Assembly (NCBI GenBank): GCA_965222655.1 | Contig: CBDCUP010000018.1 | Span: 558,001 to 622,000 of the forward strand | DNA length: 64,000 nt | Direction: 5' to 3' | Origin: CAUZIZ01 sp965222655 | Lineage (GTDB): Bacteria; Acidobacteriota; UBA6911; RPQK01; JAJDTT01 | Shown here: piece by piece, positions 8,752 to 17,622 of the stretch | Layout of the letters: every line of letters begins with the position of its first letter | Numbering within the stretch: position 1 is the stretch's first letter | Translations under genes and position numbers: made by a program | The notes under the pieces: model-generated | The model's input: the letters and a program-made list of their open reading frames with translations, nothing else | What the model was told of the DNA's origin: nothing | Database searches by the model: none

Positions 8752-9837
8752 TTGGCTGATGTCGGACTGCAGGGCGTAGCGAAGACCTACCCCGGAAATG
8801 TCGTGGCGGTATCCGATCTGACCCTGCGAGTGGAGCATGGTCAGTTCGCGGTCCTGCTGGGTCCCTCCGGATGTGGCAAGTCCACTACCCTGCGTTTGAT
8901 TGCGGGGCTCGAGGAACCGGACCACGGAAAGATTCTGATTGGTAACAAGGTCGTCAACAGCCTCCCTCCCCAGCGCCGGGATCTGGCGATGGTGTTCCAA
9001 TCCTATGCCCTCTACCCTCACATGACGGTGGCTCAAAACATGGGTTTCGGCTTGAAGATGCGGGGCGTGCCTGCGGTTGAAAGCCGTGACCGCGTCTTGA
9101 CCACGGCTCGACTGTTGGGTCTGGGGGAGCTGTTGGAACGCTATCCGGGCCAGCTCTCGGGCGGGCAGAAGCAGCGGGTGGCCCTGGGTCGAGCGATCGT
9201 GCGGAAACCCGCGGTTTTTCTGCTGGATGAACCGCTCTCCAACCTGGACGCCCAGCTCCGGACCGAGACCCGGGTCGAGCTCTTGAAGCTGCAGCGGCAA
9301 TTGAACGGGACTTTTATCCTGGTCACGCATGACCAGGTCGAGGCGATGATGCTTGCGGATCTCATCGCCGTCATGAAGGACGGTACTCTGCAACAAAAGG
9401 GCACGCCGGACGAGATCTACCGCAGGCCAGCAAACCTGTTCGTGGCCGGCTTCGTCGGGTCTCCCACGATGAACCTGGTCCGGGGTGACCTGGTCTGTGA
9501 GGAGGGTGTCTGGTCCCTCCGGGGAAAACTTCCCTTGAGGCTCCCCGAACTGGATCCAGGACTGATGACCCTCGAGGCGAATTCACCCATCGTCCTGGGT
9601 TTCCGTCCCGAGGGGGCACGCCTCTCCTCGACCGGCGAGGTCCAGCTGCAAATCGAGCTGGTGGAAAACCTGGGAAGCCAGAAATTCATCTATGGCTCCA
9701 CCGAGGGGGGACAGAAGCTCAGGGTTAGTGCGGACCCCGACTCTCCGGTCAAGGTCGGTGAGACCGTTTCTATCTCAGTTTCCCCTGAGAACCTGCACTT
9801 CTTCGAGGCGACAACCGGCAGGCGCATCCCGCATTAG
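8752..9837 (+). CDS. ABC sugar importer ATPase (MalK/UgpC-like)
   Basis: 361 residues from a TTG start at 8752, preceded by GAGGTGG. Walker A GPSGCGKST is at residues 37-45, the signature LSGGQ at 135-139, Walker B FLLDE at 156-160 and the switch histidine VTHD at 191-194. A C-terminal TOBE/MalK regulatory domain occupies about residues 235-355. All nucleotide-binding motifs are intact. As the last gene of the operon it energises the two permeases. MalK-type ATPases sometimes serve several importers, so it may not be dedicated. Confidence 0.9.
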   Translation: MADVGLQGVAKTYPGNVVAVSDLTLRVEHGQFAVLLGPSGCGKSTTLRLIAGLEEPDHGKILIGNKVVNSLPPQRRDLAMVFQSYALYPHMTVAQNMGFGLKMRGVPAVESRDRVLTTARLLGLGELLERYPGQLSGGQKQRVALGRAIVRKPAVFLLDEPLSNLDAQLRTETRVELLKLQRQLNGTFILVTHDQVEAMMLADLIAVMKDGTLQQKGTPDEIYRRPANLFVAGFVGSPTMNLVRGDLVCEEGVWSLRGKLPLRLPELDPGLMTLEANSPIVLGFRPEGARLSSTGEVQLQIELVENLGSQKFIYGSTEGGQKLRVSADPDSPVKVGETVSISVSPENLHFFEATTGRRIPH

Positions 9838-10240
9838 CGTCCTCCCTTGCCTTTGGTCATGGCGCAGTAGGCTACCCGATCCGGTGGGTCAAGTGAAGGG
9901 CCGTAGACAAACAAGTTCCGATTGGAAGGTTCGCGCTCATTTGTTTTGACCTTCAGGAAGCACTTTTTGGGGTTCCGGCCCCGCTGGCTGAGAATTGGAT
10001 TCGGACGCAGAAAACTGTCAGAACCCATCAGGATTCTTCGGTCCATTTTCGGTCCAATAAGACTGACTCAACCTTCCTCAACCTTCCTTTTCGCGACTCT
10101 ACTTGGATGTACGTACTGCTAAGTTACTGAATTTCCTGTTTCCCGTTGAACTCATAGCCCAACGATGAATCGGAGCTCGCGACTCTCAGCAACACTGGTT
10201 GCTGAACCTGGCTGAAGAAAAGTCTTGCCGGTTTGACTAG
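9838..10240. other. Gene-free stretch after the sugar ABC operon
   Basis: About 400 bases of lower-GC sequence with no frame that I recognise on either strand. It borders mobile-element remnants on its right. Confidence 0.4.
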
Positions 10241-10450
10241 TCAGGTTCTTCCGAATCGAATTTCACGCTCCAAGAACCTCTTGACTAGAGTAGCCTTCGC
10301 TCGGGGCGCTGGCTTTGTTCGGTCCTTTTCCCAGTTGACGATAGTCCTTTGGTTGACGCCTAAGAGACCAGCTAATTTGAGCCCCATCCCGAGGGGTAGC
10401 TTGTGGACCTCTGTGTGAGACTCGTGTGTGAGAAAATCTCCGGAATCGGC
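10241..10450 (-). pseudogene. HTH (XRE-like) DNA-binding domain remnant
   Basis: On the minus strand the frame reads LAGLLGVNQRTIVNWEKDRT followed by KPAPRAKATLVKRFLE. This is a recognisable helix-turn-helix of the small proteins with an NWE..RT-P signature. It lacks a plausible start codon and continues in the same frame from the integrase remnant at 10451, separated only by a TAA. It is best read as debris of an old mobile element rather than a functional repressor. Confidence 0.6.
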
Positions 10451-10588
10451 TTACTCCAAGACCTTGATTGCTTGCCTGTCAGTTCCCGCAATCTGATGCA
10501 AGTAGATCTCCGTAGTCATTCTGCTGGAGTGTCCGAGGATTCTCTGGATGCTCCCGACGGGAATGTTCCTGCTCTCCATTAGGCGGTC
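10451..10588 (-). pseudogene. Tyrosine recombinase, C-terminal remnant
   Basis: The minus frame reads ESRNIPVGSIQRILGHSS then RMTTEIYLHQIAG, ending at TAA 10451-10453. LGHSS with a TTEIYLH tail is the C-terminal histidine and catalytic tyrosine region of phage-type integrases. The arginine box and the whole N-terminal domain are missing. The remnant is fused head-on to the 3' end of the truncated glycosidase-like gene, so it marks a recombination junction near 10580. Confidence 0.7.
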
Positions 10589-11094
10589 ACGCTGGATTCG
10601 TCCCAGTGTATACAATCGTCGGAACCCACCAGGTACACACCATCGGCGCCGACATAGTACATGACGTACTTGTGGCCACGGCGATGCTCCTGAGGCAGGT
10701 CGAGCAGGTACTGCGAGTAGGCGCCGATGCTCTGCGGACCCTCTCTGTCGGAGGGGACCTGCCAGCAGATGTTATTGTCCCTCGAGCCCATCCACTTGTA
10801 GAAGCCCAGTCGTGGCATCTTCCACTCGATGCCGTCTTTCGACTCGGCGTAGGCAACCGTGTAGTTGACCGGTTTCAGGGACCAGAAATCCTGGTAGAGC
10901 ATCCGGAAGAGCTGAGCGTCCTTGTCCCACACGACGTTCACGTAGTCTCCCTCGCCTCCTATGAGTGGATTGGCGGGGTGCTTGATCGGCTGGTGTGCCA
11001 CCCGCACCAGGGCCTCGTCCTTCTTGAGCAAGGCCCAGCGGTTGTCCACGATGTAATCGTCAACGACAATGGAAACCAACTGCTCACTGCTCAC
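10579..11094 (-). pseudogene. Five-bladed beta-propeller glycosidase-like gene, 3'-truncated
   Basis: 171 residues from a GTG start that overlaps the SSS transporter stop by four bases (GTGA), indicating coupling. The motifs GDYVNVVWDKDAQLFRMLYQ and SKDGIEWKMPRLGFYKWMGS match the N-terminal blades of the GH32/43-like family. The 517-residue gene at 58131-59684 is a related, full-length example. The frame ends at the integrase remnant after about a third of the usual length, so the active-site propeller is incomplete and the product is probably non-functional. Confidence 0.65.
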
Positions 11095-12572
11095 TGCTCA
11101 CTTTTTCCCAAAGGGCTCAACACACTCAGGCCCCACCCAACCGCAACGGTGACGATGCAAGACACAGGAGACCACCACCAGAAGATTATTTCGGTGCCGA
11201 AGGCGATATAGGAGGCCGTTGCCCAGCCCAGTATCGCTGCTGTGACACAGGGCATGTCCCTGGCACTACGGATAAAGATCGCCAAAAGAAAGATGCCGGC
11301 AAGCGGTCCGCTAAACAGACCGGTGATCCTGGCGGCCATCAGGACGATGCTGCCGGCATGAGGAAAGATAAACAGGGCTATCGCGGTTGCCATCACGCCC
11401 CAGAAGACGGTAAGCCAACGGGCTAGCCGCAGCTCGCCCTGGTCTGCCTCCGCGGCAGACGCATCGGGCTGAGTCGGGGTTCGAAACCAACGCCGATAGA
11501 GATCTACGACGCAAGTGGTGCTCAGGGAGTTGATCCCCGAGTCGACACTCGACATGGTAGCGGCGAAGATGGCGGCGATGATGATGCCGGCGACCCCAGC
11601 CGGCAGTTCGTTGGCGGCGAAGAAAACGACGACGTGGTCCTTGCTGATCCCGTCGTGAAGGCGTTCTGGAAACTGTTGGTAGAACGCGAACAGTCCCAGT
11701 CCCAGGACGCCCTGGAGGAAGATAATGGGTAGCAGGACCAGTCCATTGCTCAACAGGGATAGCTGGCTGTCCCGCAGACTCCGGGCCGAGAAGCAGCGCT
11801 GAAGCGTGACCTGATCGGTCCCGTAGGCGGCGATGTTACTAGCGATACTGGTGCAGATCAGGGCCCATATCGTGGTCTCGTAGAGCAGATCTCCCCGCAG
11901 CTTCAACCAGGTCGTTCGTCCACCTGCCTGGGCAGTCGACCAGATGCCCGAAGCACCTCCTTCTACCGAGTTGAGGAGAGCCCAGATCATGAAGATCAGG
12001 CCACCTACGAGGACGAAGAACTGCAGCACGTCGGTCCAGACAACGGCCTTCATTCCACCCAAGACCGTGTAGACCGTGGCACCGACGCCCACCGCCAGGA
12101 TGCAGAACTCCAGGTCGATCCCGGCGACACGCGACAAAGGAACGCAGGGGACATAGACGACCGCTCCCAGCCACGCCGCTCGCTTCAACAGAAAGGCCAA
12201 GGTCGTGAGGAGGTGGGACCTCGGTCCGAGGCGGTATTCGATGTATTGGTAGACCGTGGTGACCCGATAGCGGTGAAAGATGGGCACGAAGACGTACAGA
12301 ACCAGCAGCAGCACCGGCAGCACCATGGGAGCGATCGTGATGTACTGAAGGTCCTGGCTGTAGACGTATCCAGTTGTGCTCAGATAGCCGTTGGCGCTGA
12401 GAAGGGAGACGACAATGGAAAGGCCCAGGGGAAACCATCCGAAGCTCCTCCCAGCCAGGAAGAAGTCCTCCGAGCTTTTCACCCCCCGGGCGAAGTAGCT
12501 ACCCAATCCTACAACGGCCACCAGGTAGACCACCAAAACCAGGAAATCGAGTCGGTCAAGGGTCGTCTCCAA
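11091..12572 (-). CDS. Sodium/solute symporter (SSS family)
   Basis: 493 residues with about 13 hydrophobic helices. The conserved SSS features are visible: FFLAGRSFGWFPLGLSI in the first third, VYTVLGGMKAVVWTDVLQF at the centre, and AAIFAATMSSVDSGINSL, the sodium-site helix 8 region. The family imports sugars, sialic acids, proline or other solutes with Na+. The coupled sugar-hydrolase-like gene downstream and the carbohydrate-enzyme fragment upstream suggest a sugar substrate. The gene appears intact although both neighbours are broken. Confidence 0.87.
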   Translation of the reverse strand: METTLDRLDFLVLVVYLVAVVGLGSYFARGVKSSEDFFLAGRSFGWFPLGLSIVVSLLSANGYLSTTGYVYSQDLQYITIAPMVLPVLLLVLYVFVPIFHRYRVTTVYQYIEYRLGPRSHLLTTLAFLLKRAAWLGAVVYVPCVPLSRVAGIDLEFCILAVGVGATVYTVLGGMKAVVWTDVLQFFVLVGGLIFMIWALLNSVEGGASGIWSTAQAGGRTTWLKLRGDLLYETTIWALICTSIASNIAAYGTDQVTLQRCFSARSLRDSQLSLLSNGLVLLPIIFLQGVLGLGLFAFYQQFPERLHDGISKDHVVVFFAANELPAGVAGIIIAAIFAATMSSVDSGINSLSTTCVVDLYRRWFRTPTQPDASAAEADQGELRLARWLTVFWGVMATAIALFIFPHAGSIVLMAARITGLFSGPLAGIFLLAIFIRSARDMPCVTAAILGWATASYIAFGTEIIFWWWSPVSCIVTVAVGWGLSVLSPLGKSEQ

Positions 12573-12622
12573 GGGAACTCCTTCGACGCCGGTCCCAACG
12601 GTCGTGCTGGATGTAGGGGTAG

Positions 12623-12970
12623 CTAATCGGCGAACTCGATCTTCACGCTGTCGAACATGACCAGGCCTTTGGGGAGCTGCTCCCGATCCACCGGGTAGTC
12701 TGCAACCGCCCTGGGCCCATTCAGATCGGGGACGTCTCCACAGAGGGGAACCACCTTCAAAGGAAACCAGACGAAGATGATGTCGATGTTGACGTCTGAA
12801 AGCACCTTGCCGATGTCGTCACAACCGTACTCTTCCGTCATGTCGTGCCGCGAACCCAGGCAGGTCCACTGGCTCGGGTCTGGAGTCAGCGTCACGGTCT
12901 GTTCTTTCCACTCGTGAGAGGCCTGGAAGGGCTGTCCGGAAAGAATGCCAGACCTGACTGACCGGTTCCG
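12623..12970 (-). pseudogene. C-terminal fragment of a carbohydrate-active secreted protein
   Basis: The open frame starts immediately after an in-frame TAG at 12971-12973 and ends at 12623. It has no credible start, only an internal GTG at 12893-12895. The motifs WTCLGSRHDMTEEYG and DVNIDIIFVWFPLKVVP, ending in LPKGLVMFDSVKIEF, look like the C-terminal beta-sandwich seen on sugar-active enzymes in related bacteria. The break coincides with a copy of the dispersed repeat at 12961-13018. It probably belonged to the SSS/glycosidase operon. Confidence 0.5.
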
Positions 12971-13018
12971 CTACAAGCGGAAATTCAGATTCTTCTCGGA
13001 TACGTCGGACGAACTACC
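12961..13018. repeat. Dispersed degenerate repeat family, copy at 12961
   Basis: Contains the family core in the form GCTACAAGCGGAAATTCAG followed 20 bases later by ACGTCGGACGAAC. It adjoins the truncated 5' side of the carbohydrate-protein fragment. Confidence 0.5.
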
Positions 13019-13135
13019 GCAAAGCGCCAGGAGCCGACGTTCTATTTCGGCGCTTCGAAAAGGAGCTTTCAGTTTCTTTTTACGATCCTCTTTGGACCAC
13101 GCGCTCCCGGTATTGAGGAGCCAGGGACAGTCCGT

Positions 13136-13681
13136 TCAGAAAGAAATACTGTAGCTGATTCCAGGGTCTTTACCGCCGACGAGGATGGCGGAAATGCTGT
13201 GCGCTTTTCGCCGATAGGTGAAGGTGGGGTGCACCCGCACACCGTCAAAGAGGATCAGCGAAGAGGATGTTTCGGTGAATCGAACGTGAAGGCCACCGAT
13301 TGCCCGGGTCCGATCGTCGAAGGTCCCATAGGTGGCTCCGGCATAAGGAGCCAGGGGCAGGCCGGTCCAAGACTCCAGGTCTTTGCTCAACGTGAAGTAG
13401 TAGGATTGCCCGTTGGGTGTTCCGATCCGATCGGAGCTGGTTCCCACGATCAGAGCCGGCCGGCTCCCGCTTTCCGTGATCAGGTGAAGGTTGGCCAGGG
13501 GGGAGACGCCGTCGGAGAGCGGATTGTACTCCACTCCTGCCTGAAATCTTCCGAGGAAGCGGTAGGTTAGCGTCGTGCGGAGCGCGGCCCGATCGATCTG
13601 ACGCGAGACAGCTCGTACGCCCAGGGTCCAGGGAAATTTGTCTCGCTCAGCGATCCCACGGATCGCTCGACCCTCTCCGGG
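13136..13681 (-). CDS. Putative small outer-membrane beta-barrel protein
   Basis: The frame is open from a stop at 13682-13684 down to 13136. Alternating strands such as RTTLTYRFLGRFQAGVEYN, ALIVGTSSDRIG and SSLILFDGVRVHPTFTYR end in the C-terminal sequence ISYSISF. A terminal phenylalanine after alternating residues is the outer-membrane barrel insertion signature. The first ATG, at 13532-13534, would cut off clearly coding-like sequence. The start is therefore unresolved; it may be a non-ATG codon or follow a frameshift. It is directly downstream of the TlpA-like gene and may be part of the same unit. Confidence 0.5.
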   Translation of the reverse strand, partial: PGEGRAIRGIAERDKFPWTLGVRAVSRQIDRAALRTTLTYRFLGRFQAGVEYNPLSDGVSPLANLHLITESGSRPALIVGTSSDRIGTPNGQSYYFTLSKDLESWTGLPLAPYAGATYGTFDDRTRAIGGLHVRFTETSSSLILFDGVRVHPTFTYRRKAHSISAILVGGKDPGISYSISF

Positions 13682-13690
13682 TCAGAGCGG

Positions 13691-14323
13691 TCAGGAGGGC
13701 ACCTCCGAGCTAGCTTCGACAGGCGTCGCCTCTTCATGATGGTGCTCGTCTTCTCCGCTCATGTGCTTCTCGAAGTGTTCGGGGCTCATGCCATCCTGAA
13801 GGAGTAGGTCTGCGGGGGGACCGGTGGTTTGACCGGAGAGCATCCAATCTAGCCTTGCGGTAAGGGCGTCGTTGTCAACCTGGCCGATGATCCGAAACTG
13901 GAGCTGTCCCTCGGTGTCGAAAATCGCGGTCGCTGGCAGAGCGGTCGCAAGCCGAAATGTTGCCTGCTGCTCCTCCGTCGTATTGACCCAGATGGGGAAC
14001 TCAATCCCATGCGCCGCCACGAAATCTCGGACCTTCTCGAGGTCCTCGGGAACGTCGCGCGAAGCCCCAATGAACTCCACGCCTCGAGACTTGTACTCGC
14101 TCCGCAAGCGGACGAACAGAGGCATCTCCTCGCGGCACGGTCCACACCAGGTCGCCCAGAAATTCAGAACAACGACCCTGCCCCGGTAGTGCTGAACGCT
14201 CTCCTGTTCCCCTCGCAGGTTTTCGAACCTCAGATCTTCCCATCCGGCGACATCTGCCAGCCCCTTGGCGGACAAGAGGAGTCCCAGTAGAATTAGCACA
14301 GAGACTCGAATCGGCATTGACAT
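13691..14323 (-). CDS. TlpA/ResA-family thiol-disulfide oxidoreductase
   Basis: 210 residues from the ATG at 14321-14323, chosen because GAGGGTGGGG precedes it and a signal peptide starts there (IRVSVLILLGLLLSAKGLA). The thioredoxin fold carries the active site WATWCGPCREE with both cysteines, followed by FIGASRDVPEDLEKV and the cis-proline region LPATAIFD. A histidine- and acid-rich tail (GEDEHHHEE) could bind metal. It probably reduces disulfides in the periplasm, for example during cytochrome c maturation, but no cytochrome genes are adjacent. Confidence 0.83.
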   Translation of the reverse strand: MSMPIRVSVLILLGLLLSAKGLADVAGWEDLRFENLRGEQESVQHYRGRVVVLNFWATWCGPCREEMPLFVRLRSEYKSRGVEFIGASRDVPEDLEKVRDFVAAHGIEFPIWVNTTEEQQATFRLATALPATAIFDTEGQLQFRIIGQVDNDALTARLDWMLSGQTTGPPADLLLQDGMSPEHFEKHMSGEDEHHHEEATPVEASSEVPS

Positions 14324-14755
14324 CCCCACCCTCATGCGCTGCGTCGTGATCGACCTAAGTCCCTGGCAGCAGGATAACGCTTTAGGATTCAAATCCGCTC
14401 GAAGCTTTGTCAACTTAGCGCTCGAAGAACCCGTGCTCCTCTTCCAATGGCAACTCTGACAATGCTTGGTCTGTTTTCGTCCTGAGGCTGAACCCACTGC
14501 GCTCAAGGAGACGGCATCGCAGCGGATTTAGCGCAACACCCGTTTTCCTGCTTTGGGGCCAGACTTTCAAAGTCTACATCGGTCTATACTTATCAATCAG
14601 TTGTGTGCTCGAACACCTGCCCTAAAAAGCCAGGCGGGCGGGCCAAGTTAGCCCGCAGTCGGCGACAATTTCTCTGGAGTCAAATCCAAGAAGGAAAGTT
14701 GACATCGAGCATCCTCACCGCCCGGACGGGTATCCCATAGGCTCAGAGACCGCAT
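14324..14755. other. Gene-free region upstream of the TlpA-like gene
   Basis: No coding frame is recognised on either strand. A GC-rich potential hairpin (GCGGGC with GCCCGC near 14633-14656) is the only structure noted. The dispersed repeat begins just to the right. Confidence 0.35.
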
Positions 14756-14760
14756 TCGTC

Positions 14761-14886
14761 CGATTTGATCGAAATCGAACGGCCGCTTTCGCCGTCGAAT
14801 GAACTACGCTGAGATTGAAGAAAACCAGAGGCTCCTTCCGCTCTGAAAATGCCTTCTAGCCTCAGGCACTTCTCTGGCAAGGGCGT
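14761..14886. repeat. Dispersed degenerate repeat, copy with long tail
   Basis: The head TGATCGAAATCGAACGGCCG joins directly to GTCGAATGAAC, so the middle of the unit is missing. It is followed by an 83-base tail (CTACGCTGAGATTG to CTCTGGCAAGGGCG). The same tail recurs at 56894-56980 with roughly three quarters of bases identical. The tail ends exactly where the membrane-fusion protein gene is truncated. Confidence 0.6.
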
Positions 14887-15176
14887 CACACGCACTCCAG
14901 ATATCCTCCAACTTTGCTGTACAGGATTGTCTTTTTAAAGGGCTCAACACTTCCAGGGAGGGTGATTTCGTGCACCAGCTCCTGGCGCCCCGGCTGGGTG
15001 ACCTCGACATCGATCGTCGATGGGATCTCAATCGCCCGCCCTTCGGCTGCAGTAGACCCGTTTCCACTCCGCGGGTCGGCTGCACAACCTGCCCCCAGAA
15101 TCGGAAGCAGCAACATCAGCCAGACCCAGGTCTGGCATCTGCTGGTTGCGGAGGAACTGTTTTGCGGTTTCGTCAT
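14886..15176 (-). pseudogene. RND/HlyD membrane fusion protein, N-terminal remnant
   Basis: From the ATG at 15174-15176 the frame has a signal sequence and lipobox-like LPILGAGC. It then shows VTQPGRQELVHEITLPGSV and FKKTILYSKVGGYLE, the start of the lipoyl/hairpin region of periplasmic adaptor subunits of efflux pumps. It stops about three residues after GGYLE at the border of the dispersed repeat. Roughly three quarters of a normal adaptor is missing, so it is not functional. Confidence 0.7.
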
Positions 15177-15177
15177 G

Positions 15178-15303
15178 TCAGATCCTCGAAGCCGTGCCAT
15201 GGGAGCGAACCGGCTCCCGCTTCAAGATAAGGTAAAAGCAAGGGACAACCAGCAGAGAGGCCAGGCTAGTGCTAGTAGCCGCCACGACGAAGAGTTTCTT
15301 CAT
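15178..15303 (-). pseudogene. RND efflux permease, extreme C-terminal remnant
   Basis: A 41-codon frame reads AATSTSLASLLVVPCFYLIL and ends at the TGA one base before the adaptor start codon. The LLVVPCFYLIL helix resembles the last transmembrane segment of AcrB-type pumps. With the adaptor remnant it suggests a former permease-adaptor operon from which most of both genes has been deleted. The very short length keeps this tentative. Confidence 0.4.
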
Positions 15304-15321
15304 CCGGCTCTACGACGTTTT

Positions 15322-15768
15322 CTAGCCGGGCTGTGCCACTTTCAGGTAACCGGCGATAGCCACCACGAGGACTCCCAACAAAATGGTGATGTTGAGCCAG
15401 AGTTTCGAGTTGTTCCGGATACCCTCGAACGCTGTGGCCCTGCCGGTAAGTGCGGAGAGAAGAAAAAAGATGCCAAACGCAAGAAGGATTTTGATTCCCA
15501 TAAGTGCGTTGTATGGGGAGTCTCCGCGATGGTTGGGAAGCGAAACGACGAGGTAATTGTAGAATCCGCTGCCGAGAAACAGGACGATTCCGATCATGAC
15601 GAGGACCTTCCAGGTACCCATGATGTTATGGCTCAGAGTCCGATCTTCCTCCTCTGGCAGTAGTGCCGCAGCCGGCATCAGCACGAAGCGGATGAAGATG
15701 CTCCCCCCCAAGACGACAATCGCAGTGGCAACGTGAACGACGCGGGATACAATGTCCAGAGCTTCCAT
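15322..15768 (-). CDS. Small integral membrane protein (CopD/DUF-like, four helices)
   Basis: 148 residues with four hydrophobic segments: IVVLGGSIFIRFVLMPAAALL, VLVMIGIVLFLGSGFYNYL, ILLAFGIFFLLSAL and ITILLGVLVVAIAGYL. A histidine lies just before the first segment (VVHVATAIV) and another in TLSHNIMG, an arrangement seen in CopD-like heme or copper membrane proteins. I do not recognise a specific family. It has no clear operon partner because the efflux remnants follow it directly. Confidence 0.55.
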   Translation of the reverse strand: MEALDIVSRVVHVATAIVVLGGSIFIRFVLMPAAALLPEEEDRTLSHNIMGTWKVLVMIGIVLFLGSGFYNYLVVSLPNHRGDSPYNALMGIKILLAFGIFFLLSALTGRATAFEGIRNNSKLWLNITILLGVLVVAIAGYLKVAQPG

Positions 15769-16210
15769 TCAATTTCTCCCTGAAGTGACAAACCTATTCT
15801 ACGAGAAATTGCCACGCGGGCATAGACGCCCTCCTACAACACACACACCGACACGCGAACCCCTGGAAGGAACTCCTCGACCTGGAAATCGGCGACACCA
15901 TCATCTGGCGAGGCAGCAGCATGCGCATCCGCAACGACAGGGAGGGCATGATCCTGTCCTGGGATGAGAGGCGAGGTGATCATGAGAATCTTCTAGCTCA
16001 TGCCGCAAGGAAGGCTGGACTGCCCACTACGGCGGTGCCTTGGGCATTGGTGGAGCTCGTCGAGAACGGGTTCAGGATGGTGGTGGATAGTAGGGCGCAA
16101 TTCGAAAGGTCAGATAGGAAGGGCGGACCTTCCAAGACAAGCACGGGAGTTTTCCGGCTCACTTGAGGGGGTGCAGTAGCCGGCACCCGATTCTACATAC
16201 AGCGTCCGAT

Positions 16211-16281
16211 GTGATCGCGATCGAGCGACCGGTTTCGCCTAGAACCGGACACTCAGATCTTGCGCGGAAACGTCTGAACGA
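16211..16281. repeat. Dispersed degenerate repeat copy
   Basis: One of the best-preserved heads of the family: TGATCGCGATCGAGCGACCG, then CGCCTAGAACCGGACACTCAG, then GCGGAAACGTCTGAACGAA. It lies in gene-free sequence. Confidence 0.6.
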
Positions 16282-16591
16282 AGGACTGGTAACACCTAGA
16301 AGCAGCCGCTCAGATTTCCCCTGGAAACCTCGCACGTGGTGGTCAAAGAGCTGGGTCGAGATCTGGGAATCGACGTGGCAGATCCGCCAGAGTGTTCGGA
16401 GCCGATCCCAGGCCCCGTTGTCACAAAACCTCGCAAGGGGCACGACCTACGTCTCGGTCACCAATTCGTGACTCGCTTCACCAGAGGCTTCAACCATTTC
16501 GTTACCTCCATAGTTGCTCCGGTTGCTTCCGGCTGGAGCGGTTGCCGGGTGGGACTTTCACCCACTGGGAAAGCGCCGCCTTAGCACGGCG

Positions 16592-16620
16592 CACCCTAGA
16601 AGCGGACATTCAGGTCTTTC
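16592..16620. repeat. Dispersed degenerate repeat copy (core only)
   Basis: Only the core ACCCTAGAAGCGGACATTCAG followed by GTCTTTC is present; the flanking arms are not recognisable. Confidence 0.45.
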
Positions 16621-17001
16621 GGGCGGTGGAAGACAAAGCCTCTGAAGTCGAGGGTCTGAAACCCACGAAAACACAGGGGGAATTCCCCTGGTTTGCGCTG
16701 GAAGAAAAACGAATCTTTTCTTTCCACTCGAAGGTGATGCTGAGAACGACCTCGGCACTTAACAAGTACCTGGTGGCTGGACAAGATCGGCAAACAACTA
16801 CAGCGGAACCCTTCGGGCCCTCCACCAGCGGGCTGGTCGAGACCTTCGAACACCCGACGCCTACGGTGACGCAGGCACCAACTTGTGATACGAAAACGAG
16901 AAGTGTGCCAACAGCAAGATCTCCACAAACAGCGGCTTCAGGAAGAACGTCCAGCTCTTTCACCAAGGGCGCTCGACAGCTTCTAGGAGGAAAAACACGA
17001 G

Positions 17002-17622
17002 ATGCCGCAAGCAACCAACGTCCAAGATCTCATCGATCTCCTCCACCCAGACATCATTGGCGGAGAGGTGGAAAGCCGATTTGACATGATACGCGAAAGC
17101 TACCAGCTCCTCTCTCCCATCGTCCCTGACTACGATGCCTTCAAGGCCGTGGTCACGGACTTCTACCAGTACGCCTTCCAAGAGTGGTACAACGCCACCA
17201 TTGAGATGCCACCCGCAATGGCCTGGGGACAAGCTCATCGCATCCTCCAACGACTCTCTCTCCCAGACGCGCGCCTGAGCCGTATCCGAACCTACCTCGA
17301 CAACCAGGGCGGTTATCATTTGGCAATCAAGAACTGCCTCCGGGGACGTGACGGCGGGTTGATCAAGGTCCTCGACACCATCACAGAAGGAATGAAAAGA
17401 GAAGCTGTCCAACAATACGTGACCTCCGTGTTCCTCGACGCCATCGACCCTCTCGGCTGGGACATCAGGATCCGCTTCATGGAAGAGTACGTCCAGAGGT
17501 ACGGCCACCTCGTTCTGCCAGACGAGGAGCTGCTCAGCCCAACCGAGCTGGCAGCCCACATGGAAGCCGTGATCGAATCCCACGTCGGCCTCGTCAATCA
17601 GTTCCGCACCCGATTGCAATGA
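17002..17622 (+). CDS. Hypothetical protein, first gene of the integrative element
   Basis: 206 residues, largely helical, with no signal peptide or membrane segment. A GGAGG 12 bases before the ATG supports the start. I do not recognise the family. It overlaps the following primase-like pseudogene by four bases (ATGA), so the two were once translationally coupled. Its position before a replication-type gene, an excisionase and an integrase suggests a role in the element, such as replication or regulation. Confidence 0.6.
   Translation: MPQATNVQDLIDLLHPDIIGGEVESRFDMIRESYQLLSPIVPDYDAFKAVVTDFYQYAFQEWYNATIEMPPAMAWGQAHRILQRLSLPDARLSRIRTYLDNQGGYHLAIKNCLRGRDGGLIKVLDTITEGMKREAVQQYVTSVFLDAIDPLGWDIRIRFMEEYVQRYGHLVLPDEELLSPTELAAHMEAVIESHVGLVNQFRTRLQ

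Larger units (their letters stand above)
15769..17001. other. Degraded region with repeat fragments, no intact gene
   Basis: A short plus-strand frame around 15855-16110 reads HANPWKELLDLEIGDTIIW then RIRNDREGMILSWDERRGD. It has no start and no recognised family. The rest contains two dispersed-repeat copies (16211-16281 and 16592-16620) and fragments without coding character. It probably marks the worn outer end of the integrative element that finishes at the tRNA gene. Confidence 0.4.

Noticed and set aside
9834..10046. A 70-codon minus frame after the sugar ABC operon
   Set aside because: No family and no convincing start signal; it ends within four bases of the ATPase stop by chance.
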